Assembly: GCF_050624435.1 (NCBI RefSeq)
Contig: NC_134546.1
Location: forward strand, 41,309,501 to 41,373,500
Direction: 5' to 3'
DNA from: Tenrec ecaudatus
Taxonomy: Eukaryota > Chordata > Mammalia > Afrosoricida > Tenrecidae
DNA length: 64,000 nucleotides
Shown piece by piece: positions 22,546 through 34,995 of this stretch. The notes beneath the pieces are model-generated. The model saw nothing but the letters and a program-made list of their open reading frames with translations. It was not told the origin of the DNA and searched no databases. Position numbers and translations under genes: made by a program. Position 1 is the stretch's first letter, and every line of letters begins with the position of its first letter.

Positions 22546-23537
22546 TCAGGGACATGGAAAAACAAAGCAGCCAACCCAGAGCCCCCCTCCCCGCTCAAGA
22601 TGCCTGGTTATTATCTGGCCTCCTCTCATCACTTTACATCTTCTTCACTGTCTTCCCGCTTGACTGCACATCCCACCTGCCATCTCAGAGCGGCAGGAGG
22701 CCCAGCATCTCACTCCCTGGGTGGCTGTTTTCCACATGCTGAGGCTAGGCGGTGTCCCCCATCCTTTTCATCAGAATGTCCCATCGGTCCCACGTTGCCC
22801 CAACCCCGGGGAATACATTGCCATTTTCAAGGAGATGAGGTTGTCAGGGGCCATTGCTGTTGAAAATCTAAATCAAGAGAAAATTCCCCTTCCCTAACCT
22901 CTGCAGGTCTTCTTCCTGCCCTGGTTTGCTTTAATTGTGTTCAGTTATGGTCGCAAATTGTTGAAACTAGGCTCAATGAACAAATAATCCCAGTAATGGC
23001 CAGACCAAATTAACTGTTCAAATTGCCTGACAGAGCATGCTGCATGTTTGACCAGAATCGGCTCTTTCCATATCCTGATGACTATGCCAGAATAAAAGAA
23101 GTAAATCTAATCCATCGATCATATTTCCCTGGCCAAGAAAAGTCAAGTCAATCCATCGATCACAATTTCCATCCTCCAGGTGGAAGAGGCCCAGGCAGAA
23201 CCACCTTCTGAAGCCCAGTGAGAGAAGCCCCACACTCCAGCCAGAGCACTCTGCACTGGGGCACTCTGGGAGGGGCAGAGATAGCCTTCCGGACCCGTGG
23301 AGGTCTCTGGGGACAGCCGAAGTCTCTGTTTCCTGGCCTGCTTGAGGAAGCAGGGTGTTTGAGAACCGCACTGGCCATCTTCCATGCCATTATTCTGCCC
23401 AGGGGCATATCTCAGGGAGGTGTTTGAGACGGAGATGGATGTAGATGTTGTGCTGAACTTTTGCTCCATGAGTTTGAACGCTACGTATTTCCTGCCCTTA
23501 GAACAGAATACAAACCCCATACCAGGGCCTCCCTGAA
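22546..23537. other. Intron 7, nothing recognised
   Basis: Contains a short direct repeat: 'aatccatcgatca' at 23108-23120 and again at 23150-23162. Otherwise unremarkable. Confidence 0.4.
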
Positions 23538-23738
23538 AGGAGCCCTGGTGGTGCAGTGTTTAAGCACTCAGGTGCTAACCAAAAGGCCGCCAGTTCGAAC
23601 CCCCCAGCTGCTCCACAGGAGACAGACGTGGAGGTCTGCTTCCATTGCTGGGCCACACTCAGCTTGGAAACCCTACAGGGCAGCTGGACTCTGCCTTAGA
23701 TCTTTGCTATGAGTTGGAATCGACTCGATGACAGTGAG
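23538..23738 (+). mobile_element. Afrotherian tRNA-derived SINE, full length
   Basis: A clear copy: 'agccctggtggtgcagtg' head, B-box-like AGTTCGAAC at 23592-23600, 'gctgctccacaggag', and tail 'tggaatcgactcgatgacag'. Useful as the window's reference copy for the tRNA-derived head. Confidence 0.92.
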
Positions 23739-24639
<901 letters not shown>

Positions 24640-25045
24640 TTTGCTCCAGTCTAATCAGGAAGAAGTCGTCCACATTTCCCAACTGAGAGACATTTTACAA
24701 AATACTGGCCGGCAACCCTCAACACTGCCAAGGTCAGCAGAAACCAAGGAATTCCGAGAAGCTGCCACAACCCTAAGGACGCATGATTATGAAATGGATT
24801 GTGGCAGTCTGGATGGGACCCCGGGACTCAGAAAGGACATTGGGGAAGGAGGGAAGAGACCTGAATAATGTACAGCCCGTACTGAATAAGAGAGTATTGG
24901 TATTTGTTCCTTCATCAGGACAGATGGCCTGTTTCATCTAAGACTCTGACAGAGGCAACCGGGTAAATGGGAATGCTGGTGATCTTTGTAATAATTCTGT
25001 GAACCGATAATTGTTTTATAATAAACATTTGTTTAGAACATTAAA
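24640..25045 (+). mobile_element. Possible ancient L1 3'UTR
   Basis: The order 'ggatgggaccccgggactcagaaaggaca', then 'gggaatgctggtgatctttgtaataattctg' and terminal 'ataaacatttg' resembles old mammalian L1 3' ends. Heavily diverged, so tentative. Confidence 0.4.
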
Positions 25046-25933
25046 AAGCACAGATAATATTAACAGTTACAGAAAAAGGAGTTCAGGGGCAGAGCTGGAC
25101 TTTGAGGCCAGAGCTGTCTGCCTGACACGTTAGTCTCATGTCCGCGCCTCGGGCGTCCATGGGCCATGGGCACAGAGCCTGCTGCAAAGCTGGTGGCAGC
25201 AGATGGGGCCAGTGCTGAGTCAGCCTTTCTCTCTCTTGGATGAGGATGGGGTTTTTGCTGATGTTTAGTTTGGCTCCACAACCAAGACAATTTCAGTATG
25301 TATAAAATGCTCCTTAAGACCTATTAGTGGTTAGTGAAATCACTTGAGTAGGTGCAGGTACATTTAAAAAAAACGAACTAGAACACAACAATTAATAGAA
25401 GGCATTAGAGTGCTCCGTATGTAGTTAAGATAGTGAATTATGAAATTGTGTTCTATTCCTTTTTATGTGTTACACATGCACACATGCATTATGTATATGT
25501 GTGTTTGTATACGTCTGCCCTGGATAAGACCTGCGAGACTCCATAGAACACAGGCACTCAGGGAAACCAGAGCCACAAGGTTCTAGGAGAGGCTCAAGGC
25601 CCTCTCTGTCCCTTCATTTTAAATGGGAGGGAACAGGCCCAGAGAGGAGAGTGACCACCTAGGCTGATGGGGCAGAAACAGAACCAGAACACACGAGGTC
25701 TCGGGCCATTTCCAGCACATCGGCTATTCTGGCTGTTTTCATTTTCCTTCCTCGGATTGCCATGTGGCCTCCCCAGCCTCCTCCTGCTGGCTGTGCCTCA
25801 GGGTCATCTGACTGTGGCCCTACCTGATCTTCCCTCCAGCCTTCCCTCCCTGCGCACCTCCCGAGACTTGTTTTTCCATCGTTGCTTTACCACTATCTGA
25901 GGCCCACAGGCAACAGCTAGTCCTCATCTTTCA
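25046..25933. other. Intron 6, nothing recognised
   Basis: No nameable repeat or exon. Confidence 0.4.
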
Positions 25934-26098
25934 GCCTATAGGACAGCCACTATTACTCCCACCACTGCCATTACTATAAATCTCTATGGAAACAGACAGG
26001 CTCTTCTCTCTCCTGCAGAGTGGCTGGTGGGCTTGAACCTCAGACCTTGCTGTTGATAGTCCAACACTTACCCGACAGTGCTACCCGAGCTCCTTGGA
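25934..26098 (-). mobile_element. Afrotherian SINE, diverged
   Basis: 'cctataggacag', 'gcagagtggctggtgggcttgaacc', 'gtgctacccgagctcc' in order. Confidence 0.7.
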
Positions 26099-26269
26099 CA
26101 ACCAGTACTTACCATTTAATGCTAAGTCCATTTGCCCTGACTTTGAAAGGGCTGAACCAACACCCCCACTCACAACAGATTTTCCATCACCCTCACCTTG
26201 CCCTGCTGCACGGGCAGCTTTGAAATCATTGACAAGGCGTTGAGTCATTTATTGCACTGACCATCCACT

Positions 26270-26430
26270 GTCACCAGTTTGATTTCCACTTAGAGTGAAC
26301 TGAGTTAACTGCTCATCAGATTCCAAGGGGCCAATCCTTACAGAAGCAGAGTGCCACATCTTTCTCCCATGGGAAAGTCGGTGAGTTCCTGCGCATTACT
26401 AGGGCGTGATTAGCCCCTACACTACAGGAA
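26270..26430 (-). mobile_element. Afrotherian SINE, strongly diverged
   Basis: 'ccttacagaagcagagtgccacatctttctccc' type core is clear; both ends are degraded. Confidence 0.5.
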
Positions 26431-26572
26431 TCTTTGCTATATTGGAGCAAGGATAAACCCTATCCAATTGACCTACAACTTCCACTTAAGGACACACCTA
26501 GGAACAGATCTCCTTTGTAACCTAGGAACTGTCCAGATGAGATTTCACTCGTTTGTGACCTAATCCTTTCAG

Positions 26573-26693
26573 CAGAATGTAAGCTTCTTGGGAGCAAGGA
26601 TTTCGCACCATTTTGTTCACAGATGAATCCCCTATAGGCATGACAGTGTCTAGCACCTAGGAGGATTACAATAAATACATCTTCAATGAGTAG
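26573..26693 (+). mobile_element. L2 LINE 3' end
   Basis: 'gaatgtaagcttcttgggagcaagg', 'tgacagtgtctagcacctagg', 'caataaatacatcttc' are the L2 3' terminal block in order. Confidence 0.65.
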
Positions 26694-26924
26694 ACCAATT
26701 TCACTCTATGTGTCATAGCCAAACAAGTATAAACATTATTGACCTAAATGAAAGTATTTGTATGAATTTTTCAGGTGCAATTATGGAAGTCCCAAGTAAG
26801 AAAGGGTGGTGGTGTAACAGAAGCTTAAGTTCCTTGTATCTGGGAAGACCCCAGCCTTCCCATGCTGGGTTGCTGGCAGCTGCATGCCAAGGCTAGGGAC
26901 GGACTGGGGATGTGACTTGGGAAG

Positions 26925-27120
26925 TAGTTCTCAGTCCCAGGCTTTGGGCTGTTAATCATAAGGCCAACACTTCGAGCCAGCCAGCTGCTCCACCAGAGAA
27001 AGACGAGGCTTTCTGCTTTTGTAAAAAATGACAGTGCTAGAAACCCACAGGGCAGTGCTACCCGGTCCCAGAGGATCACTTTGAGTCAGAATGGACTTGA
27101 TGGCAGTGGGGTTGGTTTTG
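26925..27120 (+). mobile_element. Afrotherian tRNA-derived SINE
   Basis: 'gctgttaatcataaggccaac', 'cagctgctccaccagagaaag', tail 'gtcagaatggacttgatgg'. Confidence 0.8.
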
Positions 27121-27159
27121 GCTCGGCTGCAGATGCCTCTTGCTAGCAGTTTTCCTCCA

Positions 27160-27278
27160 CCAATAACAACAAAGTTAGTTAGTGCAAGAAAGTCTTGTCT
27201 TTCTACGGAGGAGCTGGCTGGTGCTTTCAAATGGCTGACCTTGTGGTCAGCAGTCCTACTAATGGCAGCTGGGCTCCC
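27160..27278 (-). mobile_element. Afrotherian SINE, head half
   Basis: 'gtctttctacggaggagctgg' and 'ggctgaccttgtggtcagcag', ending 'gctgggctcc'. Tail half absent. Confidence 0.7.
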
Positions 27279-27407
27279 TTAAGTTTCCCTAGATGTTGCT
27301 AAGGAAAATGAGCACTAAATTTTACCTTGTGTGTGTGGTATGTGGGAAGTCACCTTCAGTCAACCAACTGCACATCTGAGAGAATCAACCCTGAAGGGCT
27401 CTGAGGG

Positions 27408-29427
27408 CAAAATAGTGAAAGATGTAGGAAGCTTCAAGAGACGGAGTCATGGTACCCAAAAGAATTGGTTGACATTCAACTCTTCCAAGAGGTAGAACAT
27501 GATCAAGAACTGATCAACGACATGGAAGGAAGAAGTCCAAGTGGCACTAAATACATTAGGGAAAAACAAGGTTCTAGGAAATGACAAAATCCCACAGGAA
27601 ATGTTCTAACAAACCGATGCTGGGCCAGAAGTACTTGCTCATCGGTGCAAAGAAAGTTGGAACACAGCTACTTGGTCCACTGATTGGAGAGATAAATATC
27701 TGTGCCCATTCTAAGGAAAGGTGACTCACATAATGCATAAATTCTTGTACAATATCACACGCAAGCACAATTGTACTAAAGATAATTAAGACACTAAAGG
27801 GGGAACTGATTACAAGGATCCACATGTGACCTCTTCCCTGGGAGAGGGACAGCAGAGAAGGGGGGAAGGGAGACTCCGGATAGGGCAAGATATGACAAAA
27901 TAACGATGTATAAATTACCAAGGGCACATGAGGGAGGGGGAAAAGGGGAGGGAGGGGAAAAAAAAAGAGGACCTGATGCAAGGGGCTTAAGTGGAGAGCA
28001 AATGCCTTGAGAATGATTGGGGCAGGGAATGTATGGATGTGCTTTATACAATTGATGTATGTATATGTATGGATGGTCATAAGAGTTGTATGAGTCCCTA
28101 ATAAAATGTAAAAAAAGAAAAGAGGAGAAAAAATGATTAGGGCAAAGACTGTACAGATGTGCTTTATACAATTGATGTATGTATATGTATGAACTGTGAT
28201 AAGAATTGTATGAGCCCCAATAAATTGTTAAAAAAAGATAATTAAGAAATGGTTGTAGCAGTGTAGGGAGCTGCAGACAGGGAGTGGCCCCAAATATAAA
28301 TTGTACCCAAAAGAGGACGTGGAATAAGGAATGCATCTTGGTTGCAAACAGAGAATACCAGGAAAATGTTTACTTGTGTTTACTTGACTATGCAAACACA
28401 TTCAACTGAGGGGATCAAAGCAAACTTTGGACAACATTGGGAAGAATGAGAATTCCAGAATACTTCATTGGGCTCCTGCAGCACCAAGGGGATACTTACT
28501 GGTCCAAAATCAGGAAAGATGTGTGTCAGGGCTGTATCTTTTCATCATACTAATTCAATCTATATGCTGAGTGGATAATCCAAGAAACTAGACTGTGTGA
28601 AGACCTGGACATCCAGATTGCAAGAAAGATTACTATGACAGGTAGAAAGCTTCCCTTTGACATGTAGATGACACACCCTGGCTTGCTTATCATGAAGAGG
28701 ACTTAAAGCACTTATTAATGAAAATTAAAGTCTACAGCCTTCAGTATGGATTAGAACTCAATCTAAAGAAGGCAAAACTCACCACATCTAGACCAATAAA
28801 GAACATCATGATCGTGGAGAAAAGAGAGAAGTTGCTAAGGAGTTGACTTGACTTGAGTCTATAATCAGTGCTCATGAAGAAGTAGTCAAAAATCAAATGA
28901 TGGATAGCATTGGGAAATGTGCTGCCGAGGACCTCTTTAAAGTGATAATGAGCCAGGACATCACTTTGAGGACTAAAGTACACCAGACCCAAGCGATGGT
29001 TATTTTTAATCACGTCAGGTGCATGTGAAAGCTGGACAAAGCACAGGGAAGACTTCATAGCGATTGGTGACTTTGAGTTCTAGTGTTGGTGGAGAATATT
29101 GAATATAGAGAACAACAAAGTTGTTTTGGACGAAGTACATTCAGAATGCTTCTTAGAAGAGAGGATGCCAAGACTTTGTCTCATGTACTTTAGACATGTT
29201 ATCAGGAGAGACCAGTCCCTGGAAAAGGACATCATGCTTGGTACAGGAGAAAATCAGTGAAGAAGAGAAATATTCTTGATGATATGGATTGGCACAGTGG
29301 CTGAAACAGTGGTCGCAAACACAACAATTATGGCGGTGGCCAGGACTGGGCAGCGTTTTGTTCTTTTCTCCATGGAACCAATTTGACAATATCGAACACC
29401 ACTACCACCACCACTATCACCACCAAA
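27408..29427 (+). mobile_element. RTE/BovB-like LINE, reverse-transcriptase half to 3' end
   Basis: Follows the afrotherian RTE consensus I remember from 'gtgaaagatgtaggaagcttc' through the reverse-transcriptase region, the 'ggacctctttaaagtg' block and the terminal part to a (ACC)n-like tail. The coding frame is broken by many stops and shifts, so this is a dead copy. It is interrupted at 27791-28233 by an L1-type 3' end. Confidence 0.85.
27791..28233 (+). mobile_element. L1-type 3'UTR insertion with double tail and 13-bp TSD
   Basis: The 13-mer aaagataattaag occurs at 27778-27790 and 28234-28246, so the insertion edges are precise. The first tail ends 'ccctaataaaatg' plus A's near 28110. 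A second, shorter version of the same 3' end (28135-28233) follows and ends 'ccccaataaattg' plus A's. The first part is almost identical to 61299-61615. Long antisense frames here are artefacts of the UTR. Confidence 0.85.
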
Positions 29428-29585
29428 GTCTATTTATTAGATTGAGTCCAAAGAGAAAAAGGGCATATTTAATTCATACACTAAACTTCAGTACCTGGCA
29501 GAGAGTGAGAAAAAGCCTGAGCTCTTGTGGGAGGGGCACTTTGCCTGACTTTCCTGCTATTACATGCTTTCTTCTGACTCTAGAG

Positions 29586-30030
29586 CAGGGGTAGGAAACC
29601 TTGGCTGATGGGCTATATAAAGCCCGTAAAACCATCAATACCAGGTCACATCTCATGCCACACCAAAGAAAAGCCGTTCCAGCCGTCACATTCCAAACCA
29701 AACTCACTGCCATGGAGTCAATTCTGACTCATAGTGACCCTACAGGACAGGGTAGAGCTGCCCCTGTGAGTTTCCTACACTATAACTCTTTATGAGAGTA
29801 GAAAACCTTGTCTTTGTCCCTTGGAGTGGCTGGTGGTTTTGAATTGCTGACCTTGTGGTTGACAACCCAACCTGTAGCCCCCTATACCATCAGGGCTCTG
29901 AGCCATCACATTAGGGGTTTGTTAATTATAAGTTTAACCAAATATAGCTGGATAATTTTGTATGTCCCTTGAATGATGTTATAAATATCCAAATGACCCT
30001 TGTCAGAAAAAGGGTTCCCCTCCCACATCC
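29586..30030. mobile_element. hAT-like MITE hosting a SINE
   Basis: Starts CAGGGGTAGGAAACC and ends with the near inverse 'gggttcccctcccac', a hAT/Charlie-type terminus. The SINE at 29693-29901 is inside. The right edge is uncertain by about 10 bp. Confidence 0.6.
29693..29901 (-). mobile_element. Afrotherian tRNA-derived SINE, full length
   Basis: 'aaactcactgccatggagtc', 'accctacaggacagggtagag', 'gctgaccttgtggttgac' and 'accatcagggctctg'. Confidence 0.88.
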
Positions 30031-30053
30031 CTCAACATATCCTCCATCTAGAT

Positions 30054-30174
30054 CAGGTGTTCTCAACCTGTGGGTCATGACCCCTTTGGGGGTCGAACGA
30101 CCCTTTCACAGTAATCCCCTGATTCACAACAGTAGAAAAATTACAGTTATGAAGTAGCAACGAAAATAATTTTA
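30054..30174. mobile_element. SPIN hAT element, truncated
   Basis: Good left terminus 'ttctcaacctgtgggtc', 'cccctttgggggtcgaacga', then 'acagttatgaagtagcaacg'. Breaks off at 'aataattttatg' where an LTR fragment starts, so both elements lost sequence at one junction. Confidence 0.8.
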
Positions 30175-30646
30175 TGTTGTCAATTTGAGGATTAAGAGTG
30201 AAGGGGTGGAGTTTAGCCTGTCAGTCAGGTTGGAGCTTGGTGACATCATTTGGAGGCACGAAGGAGATAAGCAGCTCATTAGAGGTGGTACACGGGCTTA
30301 CTTCCTGGGAGACGTTGCAGCTGACAAGACACATAGAACTATGCTAGGGCCCTGAGCTGGAGGAGCCACATGGAGACCCCTGCCAGCGCTCAGAGTCTTC
30401 CGCTGCCACTGGATCCACAGGACTTTCCATTCACTAGCCTGCGATCTTCCTGCATTTGACATCATTGCATATGTTTTGTAAGTCTGAAGAGGAACTTATA
30501 GATTGGTATCAGATATATGGGCCAATACCAGACTTATGGACTTGATCTGGACTGGGCTGGGATGATTTCTCAATATTCAATTGCTCTTGTATATAAAGCA
30601 CTTTCTTATACACACAAGAGTGTCTCTATGAATTTGTTTCTCCAGT
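30175..30646 (+). mobile_element. ERVL-like LTR, truncated at both ends
   Basis: Begins inside the family ('ttgtcaatttgagg'), lacks the first ~20 nt, carries 'ttgtatataaagc' and stops after 'aatttgtttctcc'. Adjacent to the truncated SPIN. Confidence 0.75.
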
Positions 30647-30884
30647 GGTTTAGGTCTATTGTTTTGCCTAATTATATGCAATCTCCTTCCCTCTTAGCAG
30701 CTCAATATTATTGGATTTTTCATTTTATACTTGGAATCTTATTCTTGGATAGCCTCCTGTCATTTGGGAGATTGAATTTCCTCAAAGTAATCTGTTTTAG
30801 ATGGAAGAATCATACTGTCTTTTCCATGAACTTCTTTGGAGTCTGGCTTTTTAGAGTTTAGTATTTATCAAAGTTTTCTCCCCA

Positions 30885-31015
30885 TCTACCAAATCAGTAT
30901 CACCCGGGATTTCTTGTTAAAATGCAGCCATAGACCTCCTGAATCTGAATATAGTAGTCGTGGCACCAGGAATATGCAGGTTTACAAAAGAACTTCCAGA
31001 TGAGCCTAGGGAGTA
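30885..31015 (+). mobile_element. MER5A-like MITE fragment
   Basis: 'caaatcagtatcacccggg', 'tcttgttaaaatgcag', 'cctcctgaatctgaat' are the MER5A left part. Confidence 0.5.
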
Positions 31016-31158
31016 CCAGTTTTGGGGCCAGTTAGAAACGTTTTCATCATGCAGGTAAGCTGGTCTATTGGCCATAGTTAAGTGGCCTTCAGCCCTCTGA
31101 CTATGACAGAAGGACAGATTTCCCATTTTCAGCCCTCTACAGAATTTCCCTGCAATGC

Positions 31159-31741
31159 CTGTCAGTTTGTCCCACTGTGGTGGCTGATGGGTCGCTGTGA
31201 TGCTGGAAGCTGTGTCACTGGTAATTCAAATGCCAGCGGGGTCACCCCAAGTGGACAGGCTTCAGTGGGGGCTTCTAGATTAAGAACAACATGAAGGAAG
31301 GAATTGGCTGCCCACTCTGGGCAAAGCAGCCCCTGAAAACCTTAATGCATAACCTTGAACCTTGTCTGCAACTGACTGCCTAGCGAATGGAAGCAGAACC
31401 TTGTCAGACATAGTGCCGGAGCCTGGGCCCCTCGGGTTGGAGGGCACAAAACGTGAAACCGTGACGGAGGAAGGAGCAGCTTTCTCCGAGTGCAGCTGGT
31501 CCTGGCAATGTGAGTGGGGGAAAGCCCGTGGGAGCGGAGACTTTGGGACTTTCATTTGCTGATGGGGCACGACTCAAGGTTAGCAACAGCCACAAAAATC
31601 TGCTAATGACTTGAACATGGAATGCATGAATTTAGATCTAGGAAAGTCAGACGCCAAAAATGAAATGGAATGGTAAAAGATCGATGCCTTAGACATTAGT
31701 GAGCTGGAATGAACTGGTACTGGCCATTTTGAATCAGATAA
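31159..31741 (+). mobile_element. RTE/BovB-like LINE 5' end
   Basis: Starts 'ctgtcagtttgtcccactgtgg' in style, which is the 5' start of the RTE family, passes 'catttgctgatggggcacgac' and 'gcattagtgagctggaatg', then stops abruptly at 31741 where an antisense RTE piece begins. Confidence 0.75.
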
Positions 31742-32350
31742 GCATGATGTCCTTCTCTAGGGGCTGGTCCCTGCTGACTTTATGTGCAATAAAGTATCAC
31801 CGTCCTCGCTGCTAAGGAGCATTTTGGCTGTACTTCTTCTAAGACAGACTTGTTTGTTCTATTGTCAGTCCATAGTATATTTAAAACTCTTTAACAACCT
31901 CATAATTCAAAGGCATCAACTCTCTTGGCTTCCTTCTTCATTGTCCAGCTTTCACATGCATACGAGGTGATTGAAAATACCATGCCTTGGGCCAGGGGAA
32001 CCTTACTTTGCAAGGAAACGTCTTTGCTTAACACTTTATAGCAACGGTCCTCAACCTGTGGGTCACAATCCCTTTGGGGGTCGAATGACCCTTTCATAGG
32101 GGTCACCCAATTCATAACATTAGCAAAATTACAGTTATGAAGTAGCAACAAAAATAATTTTATCGTTGGGGAGTCACCACAACATGAGGAACTGTATTCA
32201 AGGGTCCCGGCATTAGAAAGGTTGAGAACCCCTACTATATAGTGATCCTTTGAAGATTTGCCCAGTGTAATATATCATTTGGTTTTTTGCTTACTGTTTC
32301 GATGGGCATTGATTATGGTTCCAAGCTAATCATGAATTATTATGCTGGGA
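31742..32350 (-). mobile_element. RTE/BovB-like LINE 3' portion, split by SPIN
   Basis: Antisense RTE from 'aagcatgatgtccttctc' through 'cattgtccagctttcacatgcat' to 'gattatggttccaag'. SPIN sits at 32042-32234 within it. Confidence 0.8.
32042..32234. mobile_element. SPIN hAT element with target duplication
   Basis: 193 bp between ctttatag (32034-32041) and ctatatag (32235-32242), 7 of 8 identical. Ends 'caacggtcctcaacctg' and 'aggttgagaacccc'. Inserted in an RTE copy. Confidence 0.9.
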
Positions 32351-32384
32351 ATGACACAATCAGGAAAATAGTTTTGTATTCATT

Positions 32385-32593
32385 TTCAAAAAACCAAATC
32401 AACCAAACAAAAACCCAAACAACCAAACTCACTGCCATTGAGTCAATGTTGACTCCCCATGAGTTTCTGAGACTGTAACTATTTATGAGAGTAGAAAGCC
32501 CTGTCTTTCTCTCTGAGAGTTGCTGGTGACTTTGAATTGCTGACTATGTAGATTTCAGCCCAAAGCTTAACCACTACACCAGCAGGGCTCCTG
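32385..32593 (-). mobile_element. Afrotherian tRNA-derived SINE, full length
   Basis: Long 'aaccaaac' type tail, 'aactcactgccattgagtc', a deletion in the middle, then 'cttaaccactacaccagcag' and 'ggctcc' head. Confidence 0.88.
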
Positions 32594-32599
32594 TTCGAT

Positions 32600-33835
32600 C
32601 AAGTGCAGTGTAGGAGAGAGCAAGTATAGAAAGCTGAATGAAGGTCGAACATGATAGTGGGACAGGAGGAAAGTAAAAGGAAATAGAGGAAAGAATTTAG
32701 GAGGCAAAAGACAATTATAGAGGTATAAACATAAGCATGTACATATGTAAATATATTACTATATAATGATAGGGATATAGGTCTATATACATATTTTTAT
32801 AGGATAAGTATTAAGGTAGCAGATGGACATTGGGCCTCTACTCAAGTCCTCCCTCAATGCAAGAACAATTTGTCCTAATAACTTGGCATTCTGTGATGCT
32901 CACCTTACCGACAGGGTCACTGAAGACAAAATGGCTACATAAGTTAATGTGGTGAAGAAAGTTGATGGTGCCCGGCTATTACAAGATATAGCATCTGGGG
33001 TCTTAAAGGCTTGAAAGTTAAACAAACAGCCATCTAGCATCTAGCTAGCCATCTAGCATCTTGGGTCTTAAAGGCTTGAAGTTAAACAAACAGCCATCAA
33101 AGCTTACATGGAAGAAGCACACCAACCCATGTGATCACAAGGTGTCCACAGAATCAGGTATCAAGCATCAGAAGACCCAAAACAAACAACAATTTTGATG
33201 CAAATGAGGGGGTCAGAGTGGAGACCCAAAGTCCATCTGTAGATAATTCGACATACCCTCACCAAAGGGTCATCAGGAAGGGTCAAACAGGCCCGGGTGC
33301 AGTATAGCATCAAGGAAACACACAACATTCCTCTAGTTCTTTAATGCTCCCCTGCCCCCTCCACTATCATGACCTCAGCTCTGTCTTTACAAATCTGGCT
33401 AGAACAGAGCAGGTACAGATAAGAGCTCTCAACACACAGAATCCAGGACAGATAAGCCCCTCAGGACCAATATTGAGAGTGGCATACCATAAGGGTAGGG
33501 GGAAGTGGAGAGAGAAGAGGGTGAAAGGGGGAACCAATGGCAATGATTGACATAAAACACCTCCCCCCCAATCTGGGGGCGAACAACAGAAAAGTTGGTG
33601 AAGGGAGACTGTGGGAGGTGTGAAATATGAAAATAAAAATCTATAAATTATCAAGGGTTCATGAAGGGGGGATCGAGGAGGGAGGGGGGAAAAAGAGCTG
33701 ATATCAAGGGCTGAAGTAGAAAGAAAATGTTTTGAAATGATGATGGCAACATATGTGCAAATGTGTTTGATATAATTGATGCGTAGATTGTTATAAGAGC
33801 TGCAAGAGCCCCCAATAAAATGATTTATTTGAAAA
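32600..33835 (+). mobile_element. L1-type 3'UTR (afrotherian), sense
   Basis: Contains 'ggtgcccggctattacaag', 'gcatctggggtcttaaagg', 'gaagaagcacaccaacccatg', 'gagtggagacccaaag' and the terminus 'agcccccaataaaatg' plus A's. A local tandem duplication of the 'cttaaaggcttgaa...ccatc' block sits at about 33000-33100. The opposite-strand relative is at 35640-36985. Confidence 0.75.
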
Positions 33836-33844
33836 AAGAAGAAA

Positions 33845-34500
33845 ATTTCGAAGTATAGCTCAAGAAGACAAAGTCAAATATTATAATAAAATGTGCAAAG
33901 ACTACAGTTAGAAAACCAAAAAGGAAGAACTCTTCTGCATATCACAAACTGAAAGACTCAAGAAAAAATTCAAGCTTTGAATCGCAATATCGAAAGATTC
34001 AACAGGCAAAATATTGAATACAGGAAGCGTCAAAGAAGATGGAAAGAATATAGAAAGAATATTGAAAGTCTCTTTCCCAAAAAGAACTAGTCGACAGTCC
34101 ACCATCTCAGGAGGTAGGGTATGAACAAGAATCAATGGTGCTGAACGAAGAAGTTAAGCTGCACTGAAAGTCTTAGCTAAACACAAAGCTCCAGGAATTG
34201 ATGGAATAGCCATCGAAATGTTTCATCAAGCTGATGAACACTGGAAGCACTCCCTCACCTGTGCCAGAACATTTGGAAGACACTCCTTGGCCAACTGAGT
34301 GGAAGAGATCCATATTTGTACCCATTCTAAAGAAAGGTGACCTATGTTATAGAACCATATCTTTAGTATCACCTGCAAGCAAATTGGGCTGAGCCATAGC
34401 TATGCACAGAATCTGACTGTAATTTGTTCTGTTGTGCACAGGGTTGCTAAGGGCTATAATGGACTTAATGGCACCTAAGAACAACAATAACGACAATGGA
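33845..34500 (+). mobile_element. RTE/BovB-like LINE with internal deletion
   Basis: Runs from the 'caagaagacaaagtc' region through 'gctccaggaattgatggaatagcc' (reverse-transcriptase start) to about 34391, then jumps to the 3' terminus 'tctgttgtgcacagggttg' and an 'aacaacaataacg' tail. Confidence 0.8.
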
Positions 34501-34689
34501 ATTGCCTTGTAATGCAGGCAGTCTGTTAGCTTGTAGCCTCCTCAATTTGGGGAGGGATTTTATACCTCTGAGTGGAGCAGGTCAGGGCAGTGGCCCCCAG
34601 CTGCCCGACAGTATTCACTTTTCAAGGATCCTCAAGATGTAGAGATTGATCGGCATCCAGATATTTTGGAATGTGATATTTTTCATACA

Positions 34690-34862
34690 TGTAGTTGCAG
34701 TGACTTAAGCATTGCACTGTTAACCACAAGGTCAGTGGTTCAACCCCACCTTTTGCTTCATAGGAGAAATACGAGGCGGTCTGCTCCAGTAAAGTCTCAG
34801 AAACCTTAAGGAGCAGTCTACTCTGTCATATGGAGTCACTGTGAATTGAAGTGGGTTTGGTG
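34690..34862 (+). mobile_element. Afrotherian tRNA-derived SINE
   Basis: 'cactgttaaccacaaggtcagtggttc', 'ggagaaatacgaggcggtctgc', tail 'gtcactgtgaattgaag'. Confidence 0.82.
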
Positions 34863-34949
34863 TGTGTATTCATGAAAAGTAAGTATATATTTGGTATACA
34901 TAGATATGAAAAAACACTCAGGAAAAAATACATATGAAAAGTACAGACA

Positions 34950-34995
<46 letters not shown>

